Shown here one piece after another: positions 1-12,490 of a DNA stretch of 64,000 nt; position 1 is the stretch's first letter, and each line of letters opens with the position of its first letter. The stretch lies in contig QUZD01000042.1 of assembly GCA_003693505.1 (NCBI GenBank), positions 124,001 through 188,000 of the forward strand. The letters run 5' to 3'. This stretch comes from Pseudonectria foliicola. Its lineage: Eukaryota > Ascomycota > Sordariomycetes > Hypocreales > Nectriaceae. The notes beneath the pieces were generated by a model. The model saw nothing but the letters and a program-made list of their open reading frames with translations, made no database searches and was not told the DNA's origin. The translations under genes and the position numbers were made by a program.

Positions 1-2489
1 GCCTGCATCGCCTACTTTTCATCTGGCCTGATCCGGCTCGGCACGGCCTTGACTGCTTCTAGCGTCATCCTCCGACTCCTTGACGGGTCTGTTCCCCCGG
101 TCTTGTCTTATTCGAGGCAGTTGAAGCACAGCGTCTTATACATAGCACTAGCCACCGCGCCTTAATTCCGTGGTCATGGCTGAAAGCCATAGAGCCAGCC
201 CCAACCCTGAGAGTGAGCTGCCAAGGGGTTCAGGTCCAGACCAGGTCCATATCCATGTTCTTCCGGGCCCTTGTCCAGCGTCGCCCCTCCCGGCTCCTCC
301 ATTGTGTCGGTATCTTCCCAGCCGGTCCAGTGTTAGCATCTAGGTAGGTACAAGCTGCGTCCCTATGAGCCAAAGGCGTTAGAGGTAGAGGTATCGATGG
401 TATAGTGCTGGTCATAGTCTTATTAGTCCCAGATGGGAGGGCGCTGTAAGATGCATCCCAGCCAGTCATGGGCCGGCAACGGCGCCTTCTTCCGCACGAT
501 TGATCACGTCTCCTCTCTTTCATCTCTCTTTCTCTCCATCTTTCCATCTTCTCTTCCCTCTTCCGCGCGCGCCTCCTTGCCTGTCGTCTCTTGGGTTTGA
601 ACCTGGGGGCTTTTCTCCTTTCTTTCTTTCCTTCCTTCCTTCTTCCTTCTGCACTGCCCCCTTTGATGGGCCGTCTTGTCCGTCGTTTCCGGCTATCATA
701 TACTGCACCAACACAACACAGTACGAATCCCTATGGTACCCTCTATTGGCGGTATGTCACCATCATCTCCCGCGTCTCCATCCAGTTCGCGGCCCGTCGG
801 CTCATGCTCGTTCTTCGGCCCAGTGTATTGAACCCCATCAGCCTCCCGAATGCCCAATCTCCCGGCTGGTGCTTCTGCCTCGACTGTCTTGTCCATCGCT
901 CCAGGCCGCTGCTGATTACAATTTCCATCGACTGTTGGCTGCACTTGATTACCTTCTTCACTGGGCTTGTTGAGGCTGCTGGTCGTCGCTCGTTGAACCC
1001 CCCCTTTTAACCCCAAAGCTCAAGCAACAGCTGCGGCTCATCATAACTATTTTTCTGCCACTCATTTCATCTGCCTCATTACCACGTACATGCTTGCAGG
1101 GCAGCTCTCCAAGTCTCCTTCACCATCACGCTCTGCTTATATCAACCAGCAGCAGTCAGCATCTTAGTTGAGCGCAAAACCAGAGCAGCCAGGTCAGTCC
1201 ATAAATCCGGGTTTCCCGGTTCCAGGGTCCATGATTCTCCTGACAACCATTATCGGCCTCGTCACCGCCCTTGTCCCCATCTCCATCTCCATCTCCATCT
1301 TCATTCTCACTCTCATCATCACTCTCACTTCGCCCTCAGCCTCGCCCTCGCTCTCACTTTTACAACTTCTTCCCCAGCTTCTTCTTACAGACACCCACCC
1401 ACTCATTCCGTCCACACACCATACCTCCCCACCCCGTCCACACACCCACTCACTGCTGCACAGGCGCCCACCCACCCACCCACCCATCAGCATTATAGAC
1501 ATAACTTTCAACTCGTTCCCTGCCCTAGTCGGTACGTGCTAGTTCTCACAACAGCTTTCTCGTGGCCTCCCCTCCACCTATATTGCCTCTGGTCCTCTCC
1601 GGCCGGTTGTCTCCCCACTCCCCTCACACTCCCCTGTCGGCAGTCAATGGGTCAAGCCCCCCCGGATCGCCAGCCTCAGTACGTACTCGCGCCATTACGC
1701 TTGTCAGCACAGCAACTTGCAGGCCCCTCTTGGATCTATTAGTTCCAGCAATCCGCAGCAAGGACACCAGTGCCATGGCCATGTGGCAGAGGCATCATCC
1801 ATGACCATCTCCCAATGAGCTAGACCTTGCTCGTCCTCAGCCCCGCCAGTTTCGACCGCCACTTGAGTTGCTCTTGAGCTGGCCGTCACGTCCAGCTTGC
1901 GAGGTAGTTTTCCCGGCTTGGCTTGGACATACAAAGCTTTCTGTGGCCGCTTCCAATCTTCATTCAACGTACGCTACTCACTTTTCTTTTTCCTCTTCGT
2001 CTTCTTCTCTTTATTATCATTGTTCTTCGCCCTCCTCTTCCTCCTCCTTCTCCCGTCTTCCTCACTCTCTTCTTTCTCTTCTTTCTCTTCTTCACCCTCC
2101 TTTATTGGCCTCGGAATCTAAAACCTTTGAGTCTTGAGTTCACTTGCGCGCCCCTCCATCCCGTGTCTTTCATTCTAGGGCCTTTTAGTCTTATCGGGTT
2201 TATCTCCGCCATCAGGCTTCCTTCTTGCCGTCTCATTGTGGCTCTGGTCTATCCGCGCTGAGCTCCTCACGTTGCCCTGTTCTTAGACCATCGTCACTCT
2301 GTCATTGCATACCTACCTACCTAGTCACCAACCTCGCGTTGTCACACCCCGCTCTCTTCGCTGCTTCTCCTGCTGTGGCTTCTTCCTCTCCGTCTCTCCG
2401 CCTCTCCGCCTTTCCGCTTGCCTCCCCGCCACACATACTTCACACCTGCCGGCGTAGCTTCCGTCAACAAGCATCTAGCCCGCACCACC
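1..2489. other. Upstream intergenic region and pyrimidine-rich leader
   Basis: No gene is supported here. Open frames in this stretch have no recognisable domain and arise from low-complexity DNA. From about 1.27 kb to the ATG at 2490 the + strand is strongly pyrimidine-rich, with CTCCATCT, TCTTCT and CCACC runs, which is typical of the promoter and 5' leader of a constitutively expressed filamentous-fungal gene. A TAGGTAGGTA-type motif lies near 341 and CTACCTACCTAG near 2303. The leader assignment is inference. Confidence 0.6.
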
Positions 2490-4105
2490 ATGCTTACCGT
2501 CAAGCAGCCACCAACCTACGGTTACAAGTCCGTCCATGATCTGCCAACTCCGCCTTCTACCTCTCGACCTTCTCCCCCCTTGAGCTATCAAGAACCCTCG
2601 AGCATATCGCGGACTATATCCCATCGCAGCCACAGTCCGTCCTCCCAGCCCATGTCGGCTCCTCATCGTGGCCTGCCTCCCCCGGCGGCCATGGCACTCC
2701 CTCCGCAGCAGCCTCCGGGTGCTGCCGCTGCCGCGCCGCCGCCTCCTCCACCGCCGGCACATCACTCGTCGGCCCCCGCACCGCCTCCTCCGCACCACTC
2801 CCTAGGTCACCATCAACAGCAGCAACAACACCAACAGCACCACCAACAGCAGCAGCGGGATTCATGGGGTCAACTTCCCCCCCCTCCTCAGCAGTGGCAA
2901 GGTGCCGAGGAGGCCATGAGGCATTGGTTACAGGCCAGGGCAGAAGAAGACAAGAGGAGGCAGGAAGAAGAACGCACGAGACAAGAGAGCTTACGTCTTG
3001 AGCAGAGAAAGGTCGAGATGGATATGCTACGCACCTCGCTCTCCGGCGGCATCCCCCCAGCCATGGTTCCTCTGGTCTTCACCGGCATGGGCAGCGGCGT
3101 TCTACCGCAAGCCGCGCTTGAATGGGCACAGCAGTTTATGCCTACGACTCAAGCCCCTCGCCCTCAACTTCTACCTCCGTCAGGCCCTGTCTCGCCCGAG
3201 CACCAGCGAGAAGCCCAAGCCCATGCTCAGGCTCAGGCCCAGGCCCAGGCACACGCGCAGGCTCAGGCACAGGCCCACGGCCAATATCACGGCATCCCAC
3301 CATCGGCACCTCCGGCGCAGGCACCCGGAACGTATGCGTACCCTGCTCCCGGGTCGCCTACGAGACCTCGAGCGCAGACAGTGACCGGTGTCGTAGGCCG
3401 GCCCGGCGGAGTCGGACCCAACATCCCGAGTCTCAATGCAACGGCACACGGTGGGGCTCCGGGCATGCCTTCACACCCACACGTACCGCCCGGGCAACCC
3501 CCTCAGCACGAGACGCAAGCGAGCCCGTCCATCTATTTCCATCACTGGCAACCGCCTTCGCAAGCCAGCGGCAGCTCGAACCGACCCGGAAGCCCTTCCG
3601 GTTCGTTCAAGAATAAAAGAAAGCGAGATTCGCCGTAGGCTAACATGGCTTTTTAACACTAGGGGAGACTCCTAAAAAGCGCAAGGCCATGGGGCCCCAT
3701 CAGCCTGCACCGTCCCCTCCCCGTGGAGAGCCCCGACTTCGATCCCCGCCATCCTTTGTACAGAGCAGCTGGTCCAGTGTAGCACGCGCACGACGCGGTC
3801 ACGCTCGGCAAAGGAGCGACATCTCGGCTTACAGGTCCCCCGGGCCGATGAGAAGTCGTCGGGACAGTTTTGGGGGACCCCTCCGACCTCTATCACCCAT
3901 TCATAGCTCAACACCTCCGACGGCGCGGGCGCCGTCTCAGGAGCCTGGAGGCAACGAACGCAGTGAATCTCACAGACATACCGTTTCATCCATGCTGTCA
4001 GAAGGACCATCGAGGCCTCCGTCGCAGCATTCAGCTCCTCCGCCCGCGGGCAGTGGAAGCAACCCACCTCGGCGCCATACACCCCCAACCGATACCAAAC
4101 CTTGA
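2490..4105 (+). CDS. Low-complexity Pro/Gln-rich fungal protein of unknown function
   Basis: Proposed exons are 2490-3600 and 3663-4105 (517 aa). The start is chosen at 2490 (context CACCATGC); the open frame continues upstream without another ATG. The N-terminal ~130 residues are rich in Pro, Ala, Gln and His. Residues ~140-180 form a charged Glu/Arg/Lys/Gln-rich probable coiled coil, followed by a more ordinary hydrophobic segment (GGIPPAMVPLVFTGMGSG) that is the likeliest conserved core. An Ala-Gln-His repeat follows at ~241-265. The last third is Ser/Pro/Arg-rich with a basic PKKRKA motif resembling a nuclear localisation signal. The 62-bp intron has a weak donor (GTTCGT), a good branch site (GCTAAC) and acceptor CACTAG; it is the only frame-compatible junction found. 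Without splicing the protein stops at 3638 after KRKRDSP (382 aa). A nuclear or RNA-associated role is possible, but the family is not recognised. Confidence 0.7.
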
Positions 4106-5693
4106 TTAGCAGTGTCATGCCGTGGAGGCCCCAAGACTGGGAACTCGTCTTGCCAGGCGAAGCTTGTGGTTCAACCGATGTGGCCATGTATTGTATGCCA
4201 CATATAGGCAGGCACCTGGCAACATCATGATGATGAACAACCAAGGCCAAACCAGGCTATATCAGTACGATAGCAGGTTGCTAATGGCCCATGATCATTG
4301 CAGCTTTACTGAGAGAAGAGTCCCTCGAAGGACGAGAAACTGCTCTCATCCTGGATTTTTGATTCTTTGCATCTCGGCCCCGAAGAAATGCTTGGCTTCT
4401 ATCGCCCTCGTTGCATTGGATAATCAGAAGGGAGGTCCCGGATCGGGGCAACTCCTCAAAAGACTTTCATCTTGTTGCGCGAACGGAGGAATTCGAGAAC
4501 AAGCAAGTAGGGAAATTTATGGCTCCTTTGGCATCTTCACCCTCTTCTACATCTGTATATCTCACCCTTGACTGTGCAAAGATTGGTCTTCCTGTTCATA
4601 GAAGGGCTTACCGAAAGGACGGGTTCGCACCCACATGGGCTGTGAGCCCAAGGGAAAATGTACATACTCGTGTTCCAGGTCTTTGACAAAGGGGGCCTGG
4701 GTGGAAAAGCCAGACTTACAGCTAAGAAACGAATCGCACACTGCCAGAGTATTCTGAGTTTCCCGTGTTGGCCAGTGACTGGCTGTCCACCACGTTGCCC
4801 TGGCCGGCAGAGCAACCCAATTGAGAACACCGCGCAGATTTATGGGGGAGTGCGGGACGGGGTAGTGGCCCAGAGAGGGCAGGGCAGCGCCGGGAAGATG
4901 AGGCCTCGTGAGTTTCTCCGTATGCAAGCCGCGTGTCTAATGTGCCATCTGGAAGTTTATGCCCCCTTTGGGTTGTTGGGAGGTACGAACGAGTCTCGGG
5001 TGTGGCGGGCGCTTGACAGAGCAAGTCGACTTGGGCCAAGGCAGCTTCGCCTTGTACGTTGAAAAGAGTCAAAGGGGTATAACAGTCTGCATGTCCCTAG
5101 GGACCAGGCTTGATAACGATGTGTAGTAATTGATATTGTGCACCTGCATCAGGTGCTCTGGTAGTCCAGGGAGCCGACGCCTCGAGACTACATGGAGGGG
5201 AAGAAACGGAACGCGGGTGGGGGAATCAAATGACAAGAGGCGATCAGGGAAAAGCCACCAATGTCAGAAATGGACGGGTATACTAGATTAAACATTTTCT
5301 TCTTCCTTGGCCCCAAGCAACCAACCTCTCAAGACAGAAGATCCTTCACCATCTCTCTCCCTCTCCCTCTCCCTCTCTCTCTCTCTTTTATAGCGTGAAC
5401 CTCTGCAAGTAGACATAGGAAATAGGGTTGCCGTAGAGGCTAATGGTCCCTTGAAAGCCGTGGCTTCAATAAGGGGGGAATAAGGTTGGGGGGTATCAAG
5501 CAGTTCGCTAAACGGAGAGAGAAACACATTGGGCAAATCGGGGCCATTCCCAAACACCATCCCTCCAGATATCAAAGTCAACAAGGGGAATCAAGATGAA
5601 GCAAGGAAAGAAAGAAAAAAAAAGAGAAAGAAGGAAAGAAAGGAGTGTGGTGTTGGTGTCTCCGTGACAGGAACCTCATGGCAAGACGGCATG
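4106..5693. other. Convergent intergenic region
   Basis: The DNA lies between the 3' ends of two convergent genes and should hold their 3' untranslated regions and terminators. A CT-rich microsatellite occupies about 5351-5388 and a purine-rich GAAAGAAA stretch about 5600-5641. Frames here are short and show no known domain, so no gene is called. Confidence 0.6.
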
Positions 5694-7636
5694 CTACGTC
5701 TTCTTGCCGTGATGCGCCTTCCACTCGGCCTTCATAACCTTCATGAGAAGATCCTCATCCTTGATGGGGATCGACGATGTCAACGCCTTCATGGCGTTTT
5801 CGAAATCCGAGTCGAGCAGCACCTCGCGGAGAGCCTGTACCAGTGCGGCGCTGGTAGCGTGGAGCGCGTCATATGTTCCGTCAACGCGAGAGCTCGAGGA
5901 GCCGGGCCTCTCTTGTGAGCTGTCTTCGCCGAGAAGCAGGAACACATCCCAGACGCGCAGCTGTGCCGGGAAGGGGATGGACAAGTTGAAGAGCGTCAGG
6001 TACCAGCGCGTTCCATACGCAGTGGGGTCGATGCAAAGCTCACACTATCACGCCCGTGTTAGCTTGCCAATGGGGGGGGGGGGAGTCGAGACGAAAGAGG
6101 GCTGGGGAAGGGGGGCTGTGGCTTACCAGCTTGTCGGCAACCTCCTTGTTGAGCCAGCGCGAGTTGAGATCACTGAGGGCTGCGATGAGCTCCTCGAACC
6201 CAGGGCGGTACAGGCGAGCCAGCCCACGCAACTGCCACATGCGCACCAGCATGACGAAGCATTTCTCTTCGTCAAAGTAGCACAGGAGAGTCGCGGCCAG
6301 CGAGGCCATTCCCTGCACGTACCCCGTCTCAGGAAAGTAGATGGAGATGGCGTGGAGGACGCGGAACAGCAGCCGCTGGCCGCCGCGGTACCTCCGCCTG
6401 AACATGACGTGCCTGTTGATGGTGCGCGGGACGTCGAGGTCAATCTGGACGTCATCGGGAGAGGAACGGTGCTGGAGGCGGTGGAAGTCGGCAATGGCGT
6501 CCTCGTCCGAGGCGCAATCCGGACGATCCTTTGCGCTTGTAGCCAGGAACGACCACCAGGCGGCGCCACGCCAGCGGTCGGGGATGCCCTTCCACGTCCT
6601 CTCGATGAGTTTGGGGTTCTTCATATCGAACTCGAAATCCATGCCTTGGCCTTCGCCGCCGCCCTTGCGGACGACTTTGGCCATCTTCCTCCACTTTTCG
6701 GACCGATCCCACTCCTTGCGCTTGAGCGCTTCCGACATCCTCTCGGCCCTGACTTCCTCAACAATGTCCTGCAGGCTGGGGGTGATGTTGAGCATGTCGC
6801 CGGCCTCGTCCATCCAGCGCCTGTCACGATTGTGAGGCAACAGGTTGCTGGCCTGGCGCATGACGGAACGGGAAGAGCGCAACGAGGTGGCAGACATTTC
6901 CGAGGCCTGTGTGTTGAGGGAGCGGGCAGAGACCTTGCGAGTCGGGGTGCGCCGATTGCCGCTCAGGGGAGAGCCAGATAGGCCGATGAGTTCCCTTCTC
7001 TGGAGCAAGCTCCTCTTCCTGGGGGATTGTTGCGGCGACTTGTACTCGGTGGTGGTGCTGCCCCTGGACGGGGGCGGGGGCAGGCTAATGAAGCCATATC
7101 GATCGACGTGGGCGCCCTCGAGGTCTTCCCAGTCCTCGATGCCGCCGGCGGTTTCGTAGTTTCTCCTAGGAAGAGGATCGGAAGAGAGGGAAGAGGGTCT
7201 TCCAGAATGCGGAAGCGGCCAATCTGGAGAAAGGCGACGGAGAGACCTGGAGAGCAAGGGAGGATTAGCATTGATGAGCATGGGTCGGACGGTAGACTTG
7301 GGACGTCAAAGGAAAACCATACGGGTCATTGGTGTCGCGCTCCGACGACGCCTCCCGAGTGGGCTCAAGGTGGGCTTTGGGCTGGGCCCGCGCGCCACGC
7401 TCGCCGTCGGGGCCTTGGCCAACAGTATAGAGTGATCTCACCTTTTGAGATTCCTTCTCCACGTCGGCGGCCAGGACGCGAATGTCGGGAGGCGGGGACG
7501 CTGTGCTCTGGGGCAGCTTGCCGAGGTGGTTGTTGCCGAGGTTGCTGGAGCTGACGTGGTCACGGTCGCGGTCGCGGTCATGACCGTCGGCGCCTTGTTC
7601 GCGATCAATGCTTTCTGGGGCACCTGCGGCGACGTA

Positions 7637-7669
<33 letters not shown>

Positions 7670-7865
7670 GTCCGAGGAGACGGTATCTAGGCTGAGTCGC
7701 TGTCGCGTGGTGGGCGTGGTAGGCGTGATGGGGGAGACAGGGGAGACGGGCACGGACGTGGCGCGGTCGTTGTCGCTGTGGCGGTTGGGGGCGACGCTGG
7801 CGCTGACGGCTTGGGGAGCGCCAACCTCCATGGTGCTGGAGTTGGAGATGTTGATATTGATGTTG

Positions 7866-7897
<32 letters not shown>

Positions 7898-8794
7898 GGT
7901 GGTGGTGGTGGTGGTGGTGATGATGATGGAGCGAGAGTCGGAACAGTCGTTGTCGTCGTTGTTGTCGTCGTTGTTGTTGGATTTGGAATGGGGGGTGGTG
8001 GAGGGAGCGTCGGCGGTGTCTGGGGCGCCATCAAAGGAATGATGAGGGTGGAAGCTGGCGCCAAACATGATGCTGCCGCGGGTGGAAAAGGTGATTGCGT
8101 TTAGGAAGTCATCCTCGAGCAGGCTGTCGCAGGGGATGGAGACGACGTTGAGGGGGAGGAAGGGAAGTTGGCAATCTGACGCGGCGGCCGAGGATTTGGA
8201 ATTGGAGCGAAACCAAAAGCGGGAAGACGGCTTCTTGCTGGGACTGGGACTGGGATTGGGACTGAAAGAACAGCAAGGCCAAGAAGACCAGCAAGACGTG
8301 GGGTCGTCAGCAGCTCGGGCTGGAATGGACGCGGCATTGGCATTGGCATTGGCATTGGCATTGGCATTAGCATTGGCATTAGCAGCCGTGGGGGCGCCTG
8401 TAGCGCCTGTAGCGCCTGCGGACCCTGCTGACGGGCCTGCTGACGGGCCTGCTTCTAGCGCTGTTTCTAGCCCCCGGGGCCCTGCTGGGCGGGCTATTTC
8501 TAGGTCCTCCGGGGCCCCTGTGGCAGCACTGGCAGCACTGGCAGGCAGAGAGCCCCGCAACAGGGGCTGCGGCTGCGGCTGAACGTCTTTTGCTCCCAAG
8601 CGGGATCCCGTCCGCATGCTGAGGCGATGCACCAATTTGCGCGGCGACGAACACGACGGCAGCGACAGGGACAGGGACAGGGAGAAGGGAAATGGCGACG
8701 GGGATGTGCCGGTGGGCCTCGTGTCTGGCGAGGTAGGGGCTGACGGGATGGAAGAGTGCGAGGAGAGAGAGGGAGAGGAAACGGAGCAAGAGGC

Positions 8795-8827
<33 letters not shown>

Positions 8828-9667
8828 AGAGGAAGAAGAAGAGGAAGAACAAGAAGACACAGAGGAGGCAGATGAGATGGAAGAGGCAGAAGAAGTAGGA
8901 GGAGCAACAGCAGGATCAGTAGGAGCGCACGAATATGAGTAAGACGCAGGATGCGAGCTGCGCGGACCCGGCAACAAAGCAGCATCGTCCTCGTGGCTGA
9001 TGGCCAACACAGCCGCCGGCGCATCCTCGACGAATGGATCCTCGCCGGCCATGGGTACCACCACTGGCGTTGGGCACCGCTTTGCGTCGTACTCGTACTC
9101 CTCTTCCTCTTCCTCTTCATCATCCTCCTCCTCCTCCTCCTGGATCGTCGCCGTCGCCGAGGCCGATGAATTGGTGCGTGCCACGCCCGAGTCTCGGTTG
9201 CGATCGTCGGCGCAAGCCGTCGAGCTGGCGCTGGCGCTGGCGCTGGCCGCCGACGTTGACGGCCACACCAGTGTCCGGTCCGAAGAAGGAAACGACGAGT
9301 ACGACGAGTACGGCGAGTACGACGACAGCGGAGGCAGCGACGACACGGACGGCCAGGAGAGCGGCAGCGATGCCGAGGACCTCAGGGCCGGGTGCTCCTC
9401 GGCCGGCGGCGGGACCACGACGGGGCGGTGCGAGTACTGCGACGACGCCGTCGATCTCGAGGATGCCGGGCGGGATAGAGATGGCACCGGGCGGCGGCTG
9501 CTGCTGCTGCTGCTGCGTCGATTGCACGACGCAACGGGGATGGGAGGCTCTGCCGCGACAGTCTTTTCGTAGCGGAGACCTACGAGGCCGGCGTCGTCGC
9601 GAAAGGTTGCTCTGCGTATGGCCGGATGGTCCCTATACCGGAAGCTTGAAGACTTTTGCGGCGGCAT
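5694..9667 (-). CDS. TBC-domain Rab GTPase-activating protein with long simple-sequence N-terminus
   Basis: Exons on the minus strand are 9667-7323, 7246-6127 and 6044-5694, giving 1271 aa; introns are 76 and 82 bp and both junctions keep frame. The ATG at 9667 begins MPPQKSSSFRYRDHP; the frame extends upstream only through non-ATG codons. The first ~780 residues are mostly simple sequence: Ser-, Thr-, Asn- and Glu-runs and an Asn-Ala repeat. The TBC domain covers about residues 985-1200. Both catalytic fingers are present: the arginine finger IxxDxxR as IDLDVPR (~1049) and the glutamine finger as YVQGM (~1091). Known TBC proteins stimulate GTP hydrolysis on Rab GTPases and so control membrane traffic; intact fingers argue for an active GAP. 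The closest type may be the S. pombe C23D3.03c group (from memory). The target Rab cannot be told. The second intron carries a sense-strand C12 tract. Confidence 0.88.
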
Positions 9668-9860
9668 GGCGACTCGTACATGTGATGGCGAGGTGGTGTT
9701 GGTGTTGGTGTTGATGTTGATGTTGACGATGTCTCTCCCCTTGCAAAAGTAGGGGGGGAAAGGACGAGACAAAAGGTTCTCGCTTTCCGGGGTGAATGGA
9801 CGGAAGAGTCAGGTTCGGCTTCGGGTGAAGAGTCTCTTGGTTTTCTACGTCTTGTTCGTA

Positions 9861-9930
9861 TGTTGTGTAGTGTTGTGTGGTGTTGTGTAGTGTTGTGTGG
9901 TGTTGTGTAGTGTTGTGTAGTGTTGTGTGG
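9861..9930. repeat. 10-bp tandem repeat TGTTGTGTRG, seven copies
   Basis: Seven consecutive 10-bp units alternate between TGTTGTGTAG and TGTTGTGTGG, followed by a degenerate unit (TGTTGCGCTG). It lies ~200 bp upstream of the TBC-gene ATG and so may be within its promoter or 5' leader. Confidence 0.95.
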
Positions 9931-10122
9931 TGTTGCGCTGTGCTATGTTGCCTCAATGGTGGTTGAGATGGTGGCGGTGGTGCGTATATGTGTGTATTCG
10001 TGTAAGTGATACCCGACCGAGGGGGATGCTACCTATGCATTAAACACACACAGAAGGGCCAAAGAGGGTGATTCAGGCCAGCTGAGGAAAAAGAAGTTGA
10101 CGGCGTTTTATCCCGGGAGTCT

Positions 10123-10255
10123 GGGACAACGGGACAACGGGACAACGGGACAACGGGACAAGGAGGAGGTGGGAAGGCGGGACAGGGACAGGGACAGGGA
10201 CAGGGACAAGGTGGAGGAGGAGGCTCTCTCAGTATCAGTATCAGTATCAGTATCC
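10123..10255. repeat. Compound tandem repeats GGGACAAC, GGGACA and TATCAG
   Basis: Three different short arrays sit close together: about five GGGACAAC units (10123-10161), five GGGACA units (10179-10209) and about four TATCAG units (10230-10255). Adjacent arrays of different unit suggest repeated independent slippage events in a permissive stretch. Confidence 0.9.
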
Positions 10256-10590
10256 GTTTCCGTTTTCGTCTTGGCCACCCAACGACGCTCAACTCAAGGG
10301 ATGGATGGCCGTTGCCAGGGAAGAATGAGGATGAGGATGGGCAGGACCGGCCAATACAGAGGGCGCCGGCGCGGATACGTCCAGGAAAAGCCAGGAAAGG
10401 CCAGGAAAAGCCAGTCGTATGACTTGCAGGGACCCGGGGGCGTCGGTGAACAGCGAGCACTGAGCACTGAGTGTGACCCGTGCGGGTAATGTGTGTGTAG
10501 ATATATTGGAGATGTCATCCCGGCCTGCATCCATCCATCTACCCACCTACTCCGTACCCAAGCATGGAACCAAGGTACCTACCTAGGTAA

Positions 10591-10711
10591 GGCAAGGTAC
10601 GGCAAGGTACGGCAAGGTAAGGTAGGTAGGTAGGCAGGCTCGTTAGGTAGACCTACGTACAGCAAGCTACCGAGCAGGCAAGGCAAGGCAAGGCAAGGCA
10701 AGGCAAGGCAA
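10591..10711. repeat. GGCAAGGTAC and GGCAA tandem repeats
   Basis: Three GGCAAGGTAC units occur at 10591-10620, then a GGTAGGTAGG run, then seven GGCAA units at 10677-10711. The left part overlaps a TACCTAGGTA palindrome (around 10578). Confidence 0.9.
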
Positions 10712-11236
10712 AGTAAGGGTATGTAGCCTTGTGACTGACGGCACTGGGAAACAACAGCCAACTAATACGTATTACGTGCCACCCCGTCGTGCGTGCGTTG
10801 CTTTCGCCGTGCTGCATGCTGCATGCTGCATGCTACATGCTGCATATTGATTGAGCCCGTCAATGCGTGCTCGCTCGCTTGCTGCTGGGGCATGGATGGG
10901 ACCAAACAACATGCATGGATGTGGATGGAACAACCAACATGCATGGACACGGGTACTCCGTGGGCTGGAGGAAAAGAAACAAAGATTCCGACTAGGCGGG
11001 CAGAGATCCACCAGCTGTCCAGGGGGGGGGGGACCTGGCATTCTTGTCCGATTCTCTGCTTCTCTACAACTCTTCATGTATTGTAGGTTAGTCTATGTAC
11101 TGTATCTGTATCCATCATCCATCCCATCCCATCCCATCCCATGCTTGGATGCTTGGCAACACTTGCGCCGGCTTGGGCCAGCCAGCAGCAGCCACATCAT
11201 TGTTATTGGCAGTTATTGGCAGCCCACCCTCACCTA

Positions 11237-11270
11237 CAGACAGTACAGACAGTACAGACAGTACAGACAG
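11237..11270. repeat. 9-bp tandem repeat CAGACAGTA
   Basis: Just under four copies of CAGACAGTA. Flanking simple repeats include CCCAT units (about 11119-11142) and TCATC units (about 11477-11504). Confidence 0.9.
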
Positions 11271-11884
11271 ATAGACCGTCTTACAGGCAGTGCAGTACAG
11301 ACTGCACACACCAACAGAAGAGACGGTCAGCCAGTCAGTCATCAGTCGTCCACATGAACCCTCACCGTCAAGTCATTCTTCACCGCGCGCCGTCGCCCGT
11401 ACAACGTAGCCCGCATCGGCACCCAAAGAGCGGCCCGTCTCCTCCTCCTCCCGCTCTTTCTTCAACTTTTCATCTATCTCATCTCATCTCATCTCATCTC
11501 ATCTTCTCATGTCGTCTCAACTCAGGTCGTCCCGTCCCGGCAAGACCCAAGCAAAGGAAGAAACGCAGCTGAAGGGGGGGACCGTCCACTCATTCATTCC
11601 TCTATCCATACAGATTAATTACATACAAGTCGTGTTTCAGCAGCCCCATCGCCCGGCAGAGAGCCCTGGCTAGCTGCATCTCCCGCCCTTCCCGCCTCCC
11701 GTCTACTGAACCCGGGCCCTAATTGATTCATGGCTTCATGGATTCGTGGAACGGACCAGATCGCGGCCCAATTGCGACTAGCGAGCGCCCCCAGCGCCTC
11801 CAGCGCCCCGGTACCCCGGCCATGTCTCTCTCATCCTTGGCCGTCCAATCGCTTCGCCGCTGCATTGTCCTCGTGGTGGTGGCT

Positions 11885-11929
11885 GGTGTGGTTGGTGTGG
11901 TTGGTGTGGTTGGTGTGGTTGGTGTGGTG
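11885..11929. repeat. 9-bp tandem repeat GGTGTGGTT
   Basis: About five copies of GGTGTGGTT. Nearby are CAGAGTA heptamers at 12028-12055, CGTAAC hexamers at 12325-12348 and CCAACAA heptamers at about 12363-12389. Confidence 0.9.
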
Positions 11930-12448
11930 GTGACAGCTGCAAGGTACCCGCGTCTTCTGTTGTCGCCTTGGACTACTTCCATGACTGCATGGCAGCTCAC
12001 AGTACTAGGTCGGTACGAATACAGATACAGAGTACAGAGTACAGAGTACAGATTACATGCAACGACAACAGTCTTGGGATAAGCAGGTCATATCCGACGA
12101 CGAGCGCGAGGCGGCATTGCATTGCATTGCGCTGCGTTGCGCCAATTGTCCGTCCATGACATGATTCCTCTGTTGCAATTGCCGTCGCAGAACAGCCCTC
12201 TGGGACACATGCTCAGTTGCAAGTGAGTCTCGGATACAATTGCAAGCCTCACCTTACACTCCCTCCCCCCTCCCCCCACCACCCATGTACAGCACTATAT
12301 GTACGTATGTACTGTGAGTTGAAGCGTAACCGTAACCGTAACCGTAACCACCAGCCGGGCCACCCAACAACCAACAACCAACAACCAACGCCAACAAAGC
12401 AAAGAAACAAAAGGATCGGCCCTCCACGTTGCCATCCCTCCAATATTG

Positions 12449-12490
12449 GCTCCCTGCGATGCTCCCTGCGATGCTCCCTGCGATGCTCCC
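12449..12490. repeat. 12-bp tandem repeat GCTCCCTGCGAT
   Basis: Three and a half near-perfect copies of a 12-bp unit. The period is a multiple of three, so it stays open in several frames, but no gene context supports translation. Confidence 0.9.

Noticed and set aside
5743..6981. 412-codon plus-strand open frame antisense to the TBC exons
   Set aside because: It lies entirely over the TBC-coding strand, has no family resemblance, and its openness follows from the GC-rich codon usage of the real gene on the other strand.
9861..12348. Telomere-like or subtelomeric repeat
   Set aside because: None of the arrays matches TTAGGG; CGTAAC, GGTGTGGTT and TGTTGTGTRG are ordinary microsatellite units, and housekeeping genes lie on both sides.
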